NCBI RefSeq assembly: GCF_009720365.1
Contig: NZ_WBZD01000044.1
Location: 80,215 to 144,214 of the forward strand
Source of the DNA: Catellatospora paridis
Lineage (GTDB): Bacteria; Actinomycetota; Actinomycetes; Mycobacteriales; Micromonosporaceae
Direction of reading: 5' to 3'
DNA: 64,000 nucleotides
Below, piece after piece: positions 34,485 through 42,790 of the stretch. Numbering within the stretch: position 1 is the stretch's first letter; each line of letters begins with the position of its first letter. Both the position numbers and the translations under genes were made by a program. The notes under the pieces were generated by a model that had not been told where the DNA came from, searched no databases, and saw only the letters and a program-made list of their open reading frames with translations.

Positions 34485-36080
34485 ATGGACGCCGACGTGG
34501 TGATCTCCGGTGGCGGCCCCACCGGCCTGCTGCTCGCCGCCGAGCTGCGCCTGGGCGGGGTGCGGGTGGTGGTGCTGGAACGCCGCGCCGAACCCGACCC
34601 GGTGCCTCGCGCCAACGGCCTGGTCGGCCAGGTGGTGACCGTGCTGTACCGGCGCGGGCTCTACCGCGCCCTGGCCCGCCACGACCGCGGCCCCCGGGCC
34701 CTGGTCCAGCGCTGGTTCACCGGGGCGCTCGGCGACCGCCCCCGCCCCGTGCGCGGCTTCTCGCACGCCGGGTTCCGGCTCGACCTGCGCCGCCTGCGCG
34801 ACGCCAACCCGCTGCACGTGCTCGCGGTGCCGCAGCGGCGGATGGAGCAGGTCTTCGAAAGGCACGCCCGCAGGCTCGGCGCGGACGTCCGGCGTGGACA
34901 CACGTTGGCCGGGCTCGCCCAGGACACCGACGGCGTCACGGTCGAGGTCGACGGCCCGGACGGGCGCTACCGGCTGCGGGCGGCGTACCTGGTCGGCTGC
35001 GACGGGTCGCACAGCGCCGTGCGCAAGGCCGCCGGGATCGGCTTCCCCGGCGAGACCAGCCGTGAGGTGGTCATCCGGATGGCGCACGTGGTGCTGCCCC
35101 GCGCCGCGCTCACCCCCGCCGGCGCGCTGCGCGCCGCCGACGGCGCCGTGTACCGGCCCTACCAGCTGCACCGTACGGCGCACGGCGCGTTCTCGTTCGC
35201 CTCGTTCATCCCCGGCGTGCACGTGCTGAGCACCCACGAGTGGGACGCGCAGGCACCCGGCGAGCAGGTGCCGATGTCCGTCGCCGAGGCCCGGACCAGC
35301 CTGTCCCGGGTGGTCGGCGCGGACGTCCCGGTCGCGGAGCCGCCCACCGACGGCAGGCCGTGGATCCTGCGCCGGCTCACCGACCGCAACAACCGGCTGG
35401 CCGACCCGTACCGCGCGGGCCGGGTGTTCGTCGTCGGCGACGCCGCGCACGTGTTCGCGGGTTTCGGCGGGTCCAATCTCAACCTCGGCCTGCAGGACGC
35501 GGTCAACCTGGCCTGGAAGCTGGCCCTGGTGGCCCGCGGCCGGGCACCGGACGCGCTGCTCGACACCTACCAGTCGGAGCGGATGCCGCAGGCCTGGCAG
35601 GCCCTGGACCGCACCCGGGAACAGGCCGAGCTGATGGCCCCCGGCGACGAGGTGACCACCCGCCGGGAGGCGTATGCGGCGCGCCTGCGCGAACCCGGGT
35701 TCCTGCGCGAGGTCGCCGACGCCGTCGCGGGCCTGGATCTGCCGTACCCGATGGGCCCGGGTCCTGCCCTGCTCGGCCGGATGTCGCCCGACCTGCGGCT
35801 GACGCACGGCGGCCGGCGCATCCGGCTCGCGTCGCTGCAACACGGCGCGCGGCCGCTCCTGCTCGACCTCACCGGCGACCCGGCCTTGGCCGCCGCGGCC
35901 GCCCCGTGGCGCGACCGCGTCGACCTGGTGCGGGCGACGCCCCGCGACCCCGGCACTCCCCCGGCCCTGCTGATCCGCCCCGACGGCTACGTCGCCTGGG
36001 TCGGCCCCGCCCCGGACGACCCCACCGGACTCCCCGAGGCCCTCACGGCCTGGTTCGGCCCGCCCGTCACCGCATCATGA
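34485..36080 (+). CDS. FAD-dependent aromatic monooxygenase (PheA/TetX/Rox-like class A flavoprotein)
   Basis: 531 residues. Dinucleotide fold G-G-G-P-T-G (G9, G11, G14), the D-G motif (V-G-C-D-G-S-H-S) and the FAD ribityl motif G-D-A-A-H-V-F-A-G-F-G-G-S-N-L-N. A C-terminal thioredoxin-like extension is typical of phenol hydroxylase and polyketide/antibiotic hydroxylases. It hydroxylates an aromatic substrate with NAD(P)H and O2; antibiotic inactivation or natural-product tailoring are both possible. GAGGGAGG precedes the ATG. Regulation by the twin operators upstream is likely; the MFS exporter next to it hints at a resistance pair. Confidence 0.9.
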   Translation: MDADVVISGGGPTGLLLAAELRLGGVRVVVLERRAEPDPVPRANGLVGQVVTVLYRRGLYRALARHDRGPRALVQRWFTGALGDRPRPVRGFSHAGFRLDLRRLRDANPLHVLAVPQRRMEQVFERHARRLGADVRRGHTLAGLAQDTDGVTVEVDGPDGRYRLRAAYLVGCDGSHSAVRKAAGIGFPGETSREVVIRMAHVVLPRAALTPAGALRAADGAVYRPYQLHRTAHGAFSFASFIPGVHVLSTHEWDAQAPGEQVPMSVAEARTSLSRVVGADVPVAEPPTDGRPWILRRLTDRNNRLADPYRAGRVFVVGDAAHVFAGFGGSNLNLGLQDAVNLAWKLALVARGRAPDALLDTYQSERMPQAWQALDRTREQAELMAPGDEVTTRREAYAARLREPGFLREVADAVAGLDLPYPMGPGPALLGRMSPDLRLTHGGRRIRLASLQHGARPLLLDLTGDPALAAAAAPWRDRVDLVRATPRDPGTPPALLIRPDGYVAWVGPAPDDPTGLPEALTAWFGPPVTAS

Positions 36081-36100
36081 TCGCTCGACAGGCCGGGACG

Positions 36101-37075
36101 TCAGCGGCGGAGGACGGCGTAGACGTCCTCGGGTGTGAGGATGCCGAGGACGTCGGTCCCGTCGCGGACCTCGACCCAGCCGGTGTCGCCCTCCAGCAGC
36201 GCGGCGAGCGCGTCGCGCAGTGAGCCGTCCACCGGCACCGACGGCGCTTCCCGGCCGGCGGACTCGCCGTCGGGCATCGGGCGCAGTCCCTCGCGCGGGA
36301 TCGGGGTCACCGCCAGCAGCTTGATGCCGCGATCCGCGCCGACGAACTCGGCGACGAACGTGTTCGCCGGCTTCGCCAGCAGCTCCGCCGGTGGCGCGAA
36401 CTGCTCCAGCCGGCCGCCCTCGGACAGCACCGCGATCCGGTCGCCGAGACGCACCGCCTCGTCGACGTCGTGCGTGACGAAGACGATGGTCTTGCGGACC
36501 GTCTGCTGCAGGCGCAGGAACTCGTCCTGCAGCCGCCCGCGCACGATCGGGTCGACGGCCGAGAACGGCTCGTCCATCAGCAGCACCACCGGGTCGGCGG
36601 CCAGCGCCCGGGCCACCCCGACGCGCTGGCGCTGCCCACCGGACAGCTCATGCGGGTAGCGGCCGGCGTAGCCGGCCGGATCGAGGCCGACCAGGTCCAG
36701 CAGCTCCGCGGTGCGCTCGGCGACCTGGCCCTTGGGCCAGCCGAGCAGCTTCGGCACGGTGCCGACGTTGTCGCGCACGGTCTGGTGCGGGAACAGGCCC
36801 ACGTTCTGGATGACGTATCCGATGCGCCGGCGCAGCGCGATCGGGTCGACCGCGGTGATCTCGTCGTCGCCGAGCCACATCCGCCCGCCCGACGGCTCGA
36901 TCAGCCGGTTGACCATCCGCAGGATGGTGGACTTGCCGCAGCCCGACGGCCCGACCAGCACGGTCAGCTCGCCGGCGGGCAGCTCCAGGCTCAGCTCGCG
37001 GACCGCGACCGTGCCGCCGTCGTACTGCTTACGTACGCCGTCCAACCTGATCGACACCGCAGCGGTACGGTTCAC
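36101..37075 (-). CDS. Osmoprotectant ABC transporter ATP-binding protein (OpuCA/ProV-like)
   Basis: 324 residues: Walker A G-P-S-G-C-G-K-S-T, the ProV-type segment V-I-Q-N-V-G-L-F-P-H-Q-T-V, signature L-S-G-G-Q-R-Q-R, Walker B V-L-L-M-D-E-P-F, and a CBS-like C-terminus. It powers uptake of betaine-type quaternary amines with the two permeases and the binding protein nearby. GTG start with GGAGG 6 nt upstream; that site lies inside the first codons of the divergent permease, only 2 bp away. Confidence 0.92.
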   Translation of the reverse strand: MNRTAAVSIRLDGVRKQYDGGTVAVRELSLELPAGELTVLVGPSGCGKSTILRMVNRLIEPSGGRMWLGDDEITAVDPIALRRRIGYVIQNVGLFPHQTVRDNVGTVPKLLGWPKGQVAERTAELLDLVGLDPAGYAGRYPHELSGGQRQRVGVARALAADPVVLLMDEPFSAVDPIVRGRLQDEFLRLQQTVRKTIVFVTHDVDEAVRLGDRIAVLSEGGRLEQFAPPAELLAKPANTFVAEFVGADRGIKLLAVTPIPREGLRPMPDGESAGREAPSVPVDGSLRDALAALLEGDTGWVEVRDGTDVLGILTPEDVYAVLRR

Positions 37076-37077
37076 CT
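37066..37077 (+). promoter_or_regulatory. -10 element of a leaderless permease promoter inside the divergent ATPase gene
   Basis: TACGGT (37066-37071) ends 6 nt before the permease ATG at 37078, and no Shine-Dalgarno is present. The element falls within codons of the divergent ATPase gene. No convincing -35 is seen. Confidence 0.5.
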
Positions 37078-37791
37078 ATGCCCTCCAAGGTCAACGACGC
37101 CGTGCTCGGCCTGGGCGCACCGGGCGACGATCCGCGCAACCCCTGGTTCTCCTGGAGCTACGTCAGCCAGAACACCGACACCCTGCTCGCCGCGCTACGC
37201 GAACACCTCTTCCTGACCTTAGTCGCTGTGGTGCTGGCGACGGTGATCGCGATCCCGCTGGCGATCCTGGCGTACCGCGTCGGCTCGCTGGCCGGGCCGA
37301 TCCTGGGGTTCACCGGCGTGCTCTACACCATTCCCTCACTGGCGCTGTTCGCGTTCCTCGCCCCGTTCACCGGCATCGTCAAGCCGACCACGGTGCTGAT
37401 CGGACTGACGATGTACGCGCTGCTGACCATCGTGCGCAATACGCTGACCGCGCTGCGCCAGGTGCCCGCCGACGTGCTCGACAGCGCCCGCGGCATGGGC
37501 TACGGCAAGCGGGCCATGCTGTGGCGCATCGAGCTGCCGCTCGCGCTGCCTGGCATCATGACCGGTCTGCGCATCGCCACCGTGTCGACGGTGGCGCTGG
37601 TCACGGTCGGCGAGCTCGCCGGCTGGGGCGGCCTCGGCGAGCTGATCATCGGCGGCTTCAACAGCAACTACTACCGTCCGCAGATCATGACGGCGACGCT
37701 GCTGTGCGTGGCGCTCGCCCTGGTCCTCGACCTGGTCCTGCTCGCCGTGGGCCGCGTCATCATGCCCTGGACCCGCCGGAGAGCCGCATGA
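37078..37791 (+). CDS. Osmoprotectant ABC transporter permease (OpuCB-like), copy 1
   Basis: 237 residues, about six helices, with the BPD_transp_1 coupling loop (E-L-P-L-A-L-P-G-I-M-T-G-L-R). It forms the membrane channel with the second permease. Its ATG is 2 bp from the start of the divergent ATPase. Its stop overlaps the first of two tandem coupling linkers leading to the second permease. Confidence 0.92.
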   Translation: MPSKVNDAVLGLGAPGDDPRNPWFSWSYVSQNTDTLLAALREHLFLTLVAVVLATVIAIPLAILAYRVGSLAGPILGFTGVLYTIPSLALFAFLAPFTGIVKPTTVLIGLTMYALLTIVRNTLTALRQVPADVLDSARGMGYGKRAMLWRIELPLALPGIMTGLRIATVSTVALVTVGELAGWGGLGELIIGGFNSNYYRPQIMTATLLCVALALVLDLVLLAVGRVIMPWTRRRAA

Positions 37792-37933
37792 GCGAGCGTG
37801 AGCGAGCGAATCAGATGCCCACCGCCCATGCCGCCGACGAGCGCAGCGAGGAGAAGGCATGAGCGAGCGTGAGCGAGCGAATCAGATGCCCACCGCCCAT
37901 GCCGGCGACGAGCGTAGCGAGGAGAGGGCATGA
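37788..37933 (+). repeat. Two tandem 71-bp translational-coupling mini-ORF linkers
   Basis: Unit 1 is a 24-codon ORF (37788-37862) whose ATG overlaps the permease stop; unit 2 (37859-37933) starts on the stop of unit 1, and its own stop overlaps the ATG of the second permease at 37930. All junctions are ATGA. Both encode peptides starting M-S-E-R-E-R-A-N-Q and ending DERSEE(K/R)A and carry GAGGAG before the next ATG. They differ by three visible substitutions. A shorter relative is at 7438-7500. Confidence 0.85.
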
Positions 37934-38655
37934 GTGTCATCGACGACGCGATCGTCTGGCTCAACGATCCGCTGAACTGGACCAACCCTGACGGCATCTT
38001 CGCGCGTACGGCAGAGCACCTGTGGATCTCCGCGGCGGCGGTGGCGCTGGGCTGCGCGGTCGCCTGGCCGCTGGGCGTGTTGATGGGACACCTCGGCCGC
38101 GGCGGCCCCGCCGTGGTGACCGTGACCAACCTCAGCCGCGCCGTGCCCACGGTGGCCCTGCTCACCATCTTCCCGCTCACCGCGATCGGCTTCGGCCCGA
38201 AGGCGATCATCCTGGCGCTGTCGCTGTTCGCGATCCCGCCGCTGCTGGCCAACGCCTACCTGGGCCTGCGCGAGGTCGATCCGGAGGTGCGCGACGCGGG
38301 GCGGGGCATGGGCCTGTCCGGCTGGCAGCTGCTGCGCAAGGTGGAGCTGCCGCTGGCGGTGCCATATCTCGCCAACGGGTTCCGCATCGCCGCGGTGCAG
38401 GTGGTGGCGACCGCGACGCTGGCCGCGTACGTCAACGGCGGCGGCCTCGGCATGATCATCAGCCGCGGCTTCGGGCTGGGCCTCGCCTCGGGCGGCGGCC
38501 AGGTGCTGGCCGGCGGCCTGCTGGTGGCGCTGCTCTGCCTGATCGTGGAGGGCGTCCTCGCCCTCGCCGAGAGGGCGCTGCTGCCGAAGCCGCTGCGCCG
38601 CGTCAAGCACCGCCCGCCGGCCTCGGTCGCCGACGCGCTGCCCGCCAGGTCCTGA
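37930..38655 (+). CDS. Osmoprotectant ABC transporter permease (OpuCD-like), copy 2
   Basis: 241 residues, six helices, coupling loop E-L-P-L-A-V-P-Y-L-A-N-G-F-R. Paralogue and partner of the permease at 37078. Translation is coupled to the linker repeats upstream through GAGGAGAGGGC-ATG. A strong terminator follows 6 bp after the stop. Confidence 0.92.
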   Translation: MSVIDDAIVWLNDPLNWTNPDGIFARTAEHLWISAAAVALGCAVAWPLGVLMGHLGRGGPAVVTVTNLSRAVPTVALLTIFPLTAIGFGPKAIILALSLFAIPPLLANAYLGLREVDPEVRDAGRGMGLSGWQLLRKVELPLAVPYLANGFRIAAVQVVATATLAAYVNGGGLGMIISRGFGLGLASGGGQVLAGGLLVALLCLIVEGVLALAERALLPKPLRRVKHRPPASVADALPARS

Positions 38656-38661
38656 ACGGCG

Positions 38662-38699
38662 GACGGATCCGGCCGGGACACCTGCCGGCCGGGTCCGTC
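38662..38699. terminator. Bidirectional terminator
   Basis: GACGGATCCGGCCGG (38662-38676) pairs with CCGGCCGGGTCCGTC (38685-38699) with one G-T pair and an 8-nt loop. It fills the gap between the convergent permease and HAD genes. Confidence 0.82.
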
Positions 38700-39104
38700 T
38701 CACCACAGGCCGCGGGCGCGCAGCAGGTCGAACAGCTGGGCGTTGTCGCGGAACAGCACGCTGTCGATCCCGGCCGCCGTGCCGCCCGCGACGTAGCGGG
38801 GCTTGTCGTCGACGAACAGGCACTGCTCCGGCCTGCGCCCGATCTCGGCCAGGGCCCGCTCGAAGAACTCCCGCTGCGGCTTCAGAAAACCCATCTCGTA
38901 CGACACCAGCACCCCGCTGATGCCCGGCCGCCCGCCCAGCAGCTCGCGGATCACCGCCGCGCGCCGCGGGTTCTGGTTGGTGACCAGGTACACGCCGTCG
39001 ACCGCGAGCCGGGGCAGCACGGCCAGCAGCTCCTCGTTGGGATCGAGGCTGCCCGCGGGCACCAGCAGCACGCCGTCCACGTCCAGCAGCAGCGTCGTCA
39101 CCAC
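38700..39104 (-). CDS. Small HAD-superfamily hydrolase
   Basis: 134 residues. D-V-D-G-V-L motif I, T-N-Q-N motif II, K in F-L-K-P-Q-R-E-F-F and V-D-D motif IV: a minimal cap-less HAD phosphatase. The substrate is unknown. It is transcribed toward the osmoprotectant permeases and separated from the binding-protein gene by a 218-bp divergent region. Confidence 0.85.
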   Translation of the reverse strand: MVTTLLLDVDGVLLVPAGSLDPNEELLAVLPRLAVDGVYLVTNQNPRRAAVIRELLGGRPGISGVLVSYEMGFLKPQREFFERALAEIGRRPEQCLFVDDKPRYVAGGTAAGIDSVLFRDNAQLFDLLRARGLW

Positions 39105-39322
39105 GCGATCAGCCTAGGCCCGCACGGGCGGTGTCCCGCATGACGTCGATCACCCCGCGGTTTCCGCGACAAGCCGCTGACCTGGGGATGTGAACGGTTT
39201 GCGAACTGTCCGACGCGGGTAGGCGAGCGGGGTTCACAAATTCATCGCAAGGATGTCTCAGGTACGCGGTAAGAAGGACCTTTGCACTTCATTTCGCAAA
39301 TGCATACGACGGAAGGCTGAAT

Positions 39323-40327
39323 ATGGCAACGCACACCCGGAGGGCGTCCGTCCTCCTGCTGGCCGGTGTCACCGCGGCGGCGTTCGCGCTGACCGGCTGC
39401 GGGCAGGCCGGCTCCTCGGGCACGGAGGCCCCGGCCACCGCCTCGGGCGCCGGCTGCGCGCCGGTCGCCGGCGACCAGCTCGTGGTCCTCGACGACGACA
39501 AGCACCTGCAGAACACCGACAACATCGTCGCGGTCGCCAACGCCAAGCGGGCCACCCCCGCGCTGCTGGCGGCGGTCGACAAGGTCGGGGCCGCGCTGGA
39601 CACCCCGAAGCTGATCGCGCTCAACAAGGCCGTCGAGGTCGAGCGCAAGACCTCCGAGGTCGCGGCGCAGGAGTTCGCGGCGCAGGCGGGCCTGACCACC
39701 GGCCTGTCCGGCGGGGCCGGCCCGGTCGTGGTCGGCGCGGCGAACTTCCCGGAGAGCAAGACCCTCGCCGAGCTGTACAAGATCGCGCTGAACGCGGCGG
39801 GCTTCCAGGCCACCGTGCAGGTCGCCGGCAACCGCGAGCTCTACGAGCCCGCCCTCGAGCGCGGCGAGCTGACGGTGTTCCCGGAGTACGCCGCGACCCT
39901 CACCGAGTTCCTGAACCAGAAGCAGAACGGCAAGGAGGCCGCGGCCAAGGCCAGCGGTGACGTCAACGCCACCGTGGCGGCCCTGAAGGAGCTGGCCACC
40001 AAGGCCGGGCTGACCGTGGGCACGCCGTCGGCCGCCGCGGACCAGAACGCGTACGCGGTGACCAAGGCGTTCGCCGACCAGCACCAGGTCAAGACGCTGT
40101 CGGACTTCGCCGCCAAGTGCTCCGGCAAGGCCACCGTGCTGGCCGGTCCCCCGGAGTGCCCGCAGCGCTCGTTCTGCCAGCCGGGCCTGGAGAAGACCTA
40201 CGGCATCACGTTCGGCTCGTTCCAGCAGGCCGACGCCGGCGGCCCGCAGAGCAAGACCGCGGTGACCACCGGCAAGGCCACCCTCGGCATGGTCTTCTCG
40301 TCCGACGGCAGCCTCGCCACCAACTGA
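39323..40327 (+). CDS. Osmoprotectant-binding lipoprotein (ProX/OpuCC-like)
   Basis: 334 residues. Signal peptide with lipobox L-T-G-C places it outside the membrane as a lipoprotein. The binding domain starts near residue 130 (V-V-V-G-A-A-N-F-P-E-S-K-T-L-A-E-L-Y), the OpuAC substrate-binding family. An extra ~90-residue segment after the lipobox is Lys/Ala-rich and resembles a partial duplication of that domain. It supplies ligand to the OpuC-type transporter at 36-38.6 kb, although the HAD gene lies between. GGAAGG precedes the ATG. Confidence 0.9.
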   Translation: MATHTRRASVLLLAGVTAAAFALTGCGQAGSSGTEAPATASGAGCAPVAGDQLVVLDDDKHLQNTDNIVAVANAKRATPALLAAVDKVGAALDTPKLIALNKAVEVERKTSEVAAQEFAAQAGLTTGLSGGAGPVVVGAANFPESKTLAELYKIALNAAGFQATVQVAGNRELYEPALERGELTVFPEYAATLTEFLNQKQNGKEAAAKASGDVNATVAALKELATKAGLTVGTPSAAADQNAYAVTKAFADQHQVKTLSDFAAKCSGKATVLAGPPECPQRSFCQPGLEKTYGITFGSFQQADAGGPQSKTAVTTGKATLGMVFSSDGSLATN

Positions 40328-40342
40328 CCCACCACGCCACCA

Positions 40343-40382
40343 GCGGCGGCGGCCCGGTTGACCTCAACCGGGCCGCCGCCGC
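40343..40382 (+). terminator. Terminator after binding-protein gene
   Basis: Perfect 18-bp arms (GCGGCGGCGGCCCGGTTG at 40343-40360 and complement at 40365-40382) with an ACCT loop. A second imperfect palindrome follows (40394-40448, GATCATGAA at both ends) before the convergent methyltransferase. Confidence 0.88.
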
Positions 40383-40469
40383 GTTACCGCGTCGATCATG
40401 AACTTATGGGCCGGCGCGACGGCGTGTCATGGCCACAGCTTCATGATCACGCTCAGCGGCGGGGCGGGT

Positions 40470-41120
40470 TCAGGTGAACTGGAAGAGGCGGCCGCTCGGG
40501 CCGAGTGGCTGGGGGGCGGCGGTGAGCCGGTGCACACCCACCGAGAACAGCACCCCGTCCGGGGCATGGAAGGCCTGCTCGGCGAAGCCCGCCTCGGCGA
40601 ACCACGCCCGGATCGACGGGGTCAGGTCGGGTACGCGCCGGGTCCGTGTCCAGATCACGGTCGCGCCGGGCGCGCACAGCCGCGGCAGCGCTGCGACGGT
40701 CCGCCGGACGTCGGCCTCGCCGATGTTGCCGAAAACCCCCGCGAACAGCACCAGATCGGCCGGAACGGCCCCGGCATAGGACTCCGGCAGTCCGGCGTCG
40801 GCGCATCTCGCCGCGACGGCCACGCCGAGGCGGTCGGCCTCCGCACGCGCCAGCTTGGTGTTGCGGGGGTCGTACTCGATCAGCGTCGCGCGCACCCGGG
40901 ACGCGTCCGGCCGCCGCGCGAGCACCCCGAGCAGGTCGCGCCCCTGACCCGCGCATGCGCTGACCACGGTCAGCACCGGCTCCGGGCGCTCGTCCAACCA
41001 CTCGTCGACGTGCTCCTGCACCAGCCGCAACCGGTGCGACAGCGGCGATTCCGGATCGTCGTACGGCCGATGCCAGTCGTGCCAGTCCTTCGCAGCGCTC
41101 ACGGGCGACCAATCTGCCAT
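40470..41120 (-). CDS. Class I SAM-dependent methyltransferase-like protein
   Basis: 216 residues from ATG at 41120 (M-A-D-W-S); a further ATG at 41165 would add 15 residues. Motif I is V-V-S-A-C-A-G-Q-G-R-D-L-L-G, followed by an acidic E-Y-D-P at the end of strand 2, typical of SAM binding. The acceptor is unknown. It is divergent from the GNAT gene, with a shared 77-bp control region. Confidence 0.8.
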   Translation of the reverse strand: MADWSPVSAAKDWHDWHRPYDDPESPLSHRLRLVQEHVDEWLDERPEPVLTVVSACAGQGRDLLGVLARRPDASRVRATLIEYDPRNTKLARAEADRLGVAVAARCADAGLPESYAGAVPADLVLFAGVFGNIGEADVRRTVAALPRLCAPGATVIWTRTRRVPDLTPSIRAWFAEAGFAEQAFHAPDGVLFSVGVHRLTAAPQPLGPSGRLFQFT

Positions 41121-41197
41121 GACCCCGGGGTTTTCGGGGACCCGCGCGGTCCGCCGTTGCGGCATGATCGGTGCTCACCACGCCCCGGGAGCCGACC

Positions 41198-41923
41198 GTG
41201 TTCGACCGCATCACCGCCAACTGCCACAGGACCGGCCTGCATGTCGCGAAGACGCGCCGGTTGTGGGTGATCAGCTCCCGCGCCGACGACCTGGCGCATC
41301 ACGTCTTCTTCCAGGCAGACGAAGCGGCTCGGCACTGGCAGGGCTGGTGGCCCGAGGAGGAGCCGCCCGCACCGGCGGAGAGGTTGGCCCGGCCGCCTGC
41401 CGACACGACCGGCGCGCTGACGCCCGTGGTCGAGATGCTGTACTTCACCGCCGTGGAGCGCCGGACCCGGATCCCGGTGGCGGGTGTGTCGATCACGGCC
41501 GCGGAGGACGGCGCACACCACATCGGCGGCAGCGTCCACCTCGTTCACCGCGGCAGGGGTTACGGCCGGGAGATCATGACCACGGCGTGCCGACTCGCGC
41601 ACCGGCACTTCGGCATCGCCACGCTGCACGCCGGGTGCGAGGTCACCAACACGGCCAGCATGCGATGGCTGGCCGGGTGCGGGTTCGCCCCCGACGGCCC
41701 GACCCGCCCGCACCTGCTGCCCAACAGGCGCGAGATCGACTCCCAGTGGTGGACCCGGACCGACCGGCGAGCCCGCCGGCGCTGCGCGCACCTGCGCACC
41801 CTGCAGGAGGCGACCCAGCTCGCCGCGAGCCTGGCAGCGGCCGCGCAACCCCGGGGCCCGGTGGCGCACCAGCGGCCGACGGGCCCCGGGGCGAATCTGC
41901 GGCCACCGGCACCGGGCCGTTAG
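41198..41923 (+). CDS. GNAT-family N-acetyltransferase
   Basis: 241 residues. The acetyl-CoA site is seen as L-V-H-R-G-R-G-Y-G-R-E-I-M and the following N-T-A-S-M-R-W-L-A-G-C-G-F. GTG at 41198 is preferred because GGGAG lies 6 nt upstream; the frame opens at 41171. The C-terminal ~50 residues are Arg/Pro/Ala-rich and look disordered. Its stop overlaps the stop of the convergent HAD gene. Confidence 0.82.
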   Translation: MFDRITANCHRTGLHVAKTRRLWVISSRADDLAHHVFFQADEAARHWQGWWPEEEPPAPAERLARPPADTTGALTPVVEMLYFTAVERRTRIPVAGVSITAAEDGAHHIGGSVHLVHRGRGYGREIMTTACRLAHRHFGIATLHAGCEVTNTASMRWLAGCGFAPDGPTRPHLLPNRREIDSQWWTRTDRRARRRCAHLRTLQEATQLAASLAAAAQPRGPVAHQRPTGPGANLRPPAPGR

Positions 41924-42570
41924 ACCGCCGTAGCGGCCAGCGTGGCGAGGGTGACCCCGGTGAGTGTGGTGAGCAGCGTCAGGCCGGTCATCGGCTTCAG
42001 TGACACCGCGTTGGGGACGCCGAACACGCGAGTACCCGCGGCCAGCGCGCTGGCCACACCCGTGGGCGAGTCCTCGATGACCAGGCAGTCGGCGGGCTCG
42101 ACGCTCAGCAGCTTCGCCGCGCGCAGGTACGGGTCCGGGTGCGGCTTGGTGAACGCGACCTCGTCGCCGCAGACCACGGCGTCGAAGTTGTGCCGGCCGA
42201 GCGTGTCGAGGGCCACCTCCACGGCCTTCCGGTTGGTGGAGGTGACCAGGGCCGTGGGCAGGCCGGCGGCGCGGACCTCGTGCAGCAGTTCCCGGGCGCC
42301 CGGGCGCCACACCAGGTCGGTGGCGAAGAGCCCCACGACGCGCTCGTAGATCCAGGCCGAGCTGACTGCGGCGTCCCGCCAGGGCTGGCCGATGCCCTCG
42401 TGGAACAGCAGCATCGACTCGTCGACGGAGCGCCCGACCATGTTCAGCCGGACCTCGACCGAGATCTCGCCGCCGTACTCGCGGGCCAGCTCCTCGATGG
42501 CGAGGTCCCACAGCGGTTCGCTGTCGAACAGGGTTCCGTCCATGTCGAAGAGCACTGCCGCCGGAGTCAT
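41920..42570 (-). CDS. HAD-family phosphatase, beta-phosphoglucomutase-like
   Basis: 216 residues. Motif I F-D-M-D-G-T-L-F-D-S-E, motif II V-T-S-T-N, Lys in T-K-P-H-P-D-P, motif IV V-I-E-D-S-P-T-G. This is the cap-containing sugar-phosphate phosphatase/mutase group. ATG at 42570 is used; a GTG at 42591 is in frame. It ends tail-to-tail with the GNAT gene. Confidence 0.88.
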   Translation of the reverse strand: MTPAAVLFDMDGTLFDSEPLWDLAIEELAREYGGEISVEVRLNMVGRSVDESMLLFHEGIGQPWRDAAVSSAWIYERVVGLFATDLVWRPGARELLHEVRAAGLPTALVTSTNRKAVEVALDTLGRHNFDAVVCGDEVAFTKPHPDPYLRAAKLLSVEPADCLVIEDSPTGVASALAAGTRVFGVPNAVSLKPMTGLTLLTTLTGVTLATLAATAV

Positions 42571-42790
42571 GGCACGATCATCCCCGGCCACGGCTGGGAG
42601 CGCCGCCGACCGTGGCTGACATCACGCCCCACGGCCGCCGCGGACCAGCCAGGACCCGCTGCGGCCCGCGCGGGCACGAGCGTGGCTGGGCGGGCCGACC
42701 GATCTTGGTTTGCCGCGCAGCGCGGTGTCGGGGGCGGCGGATACGGTGTGGCCGAAGCGCTCCCCTCCCGCGAGAGAAGGCCCCTTCCCC

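Noticed and set aside
39282..39310. TTGCAC-17-TACGAC promoter for the osmoprotectant-binding protein
   Set aside because: The predicted start would fall in the ribosome-binding site (39311-39316), leaving no usable leader.
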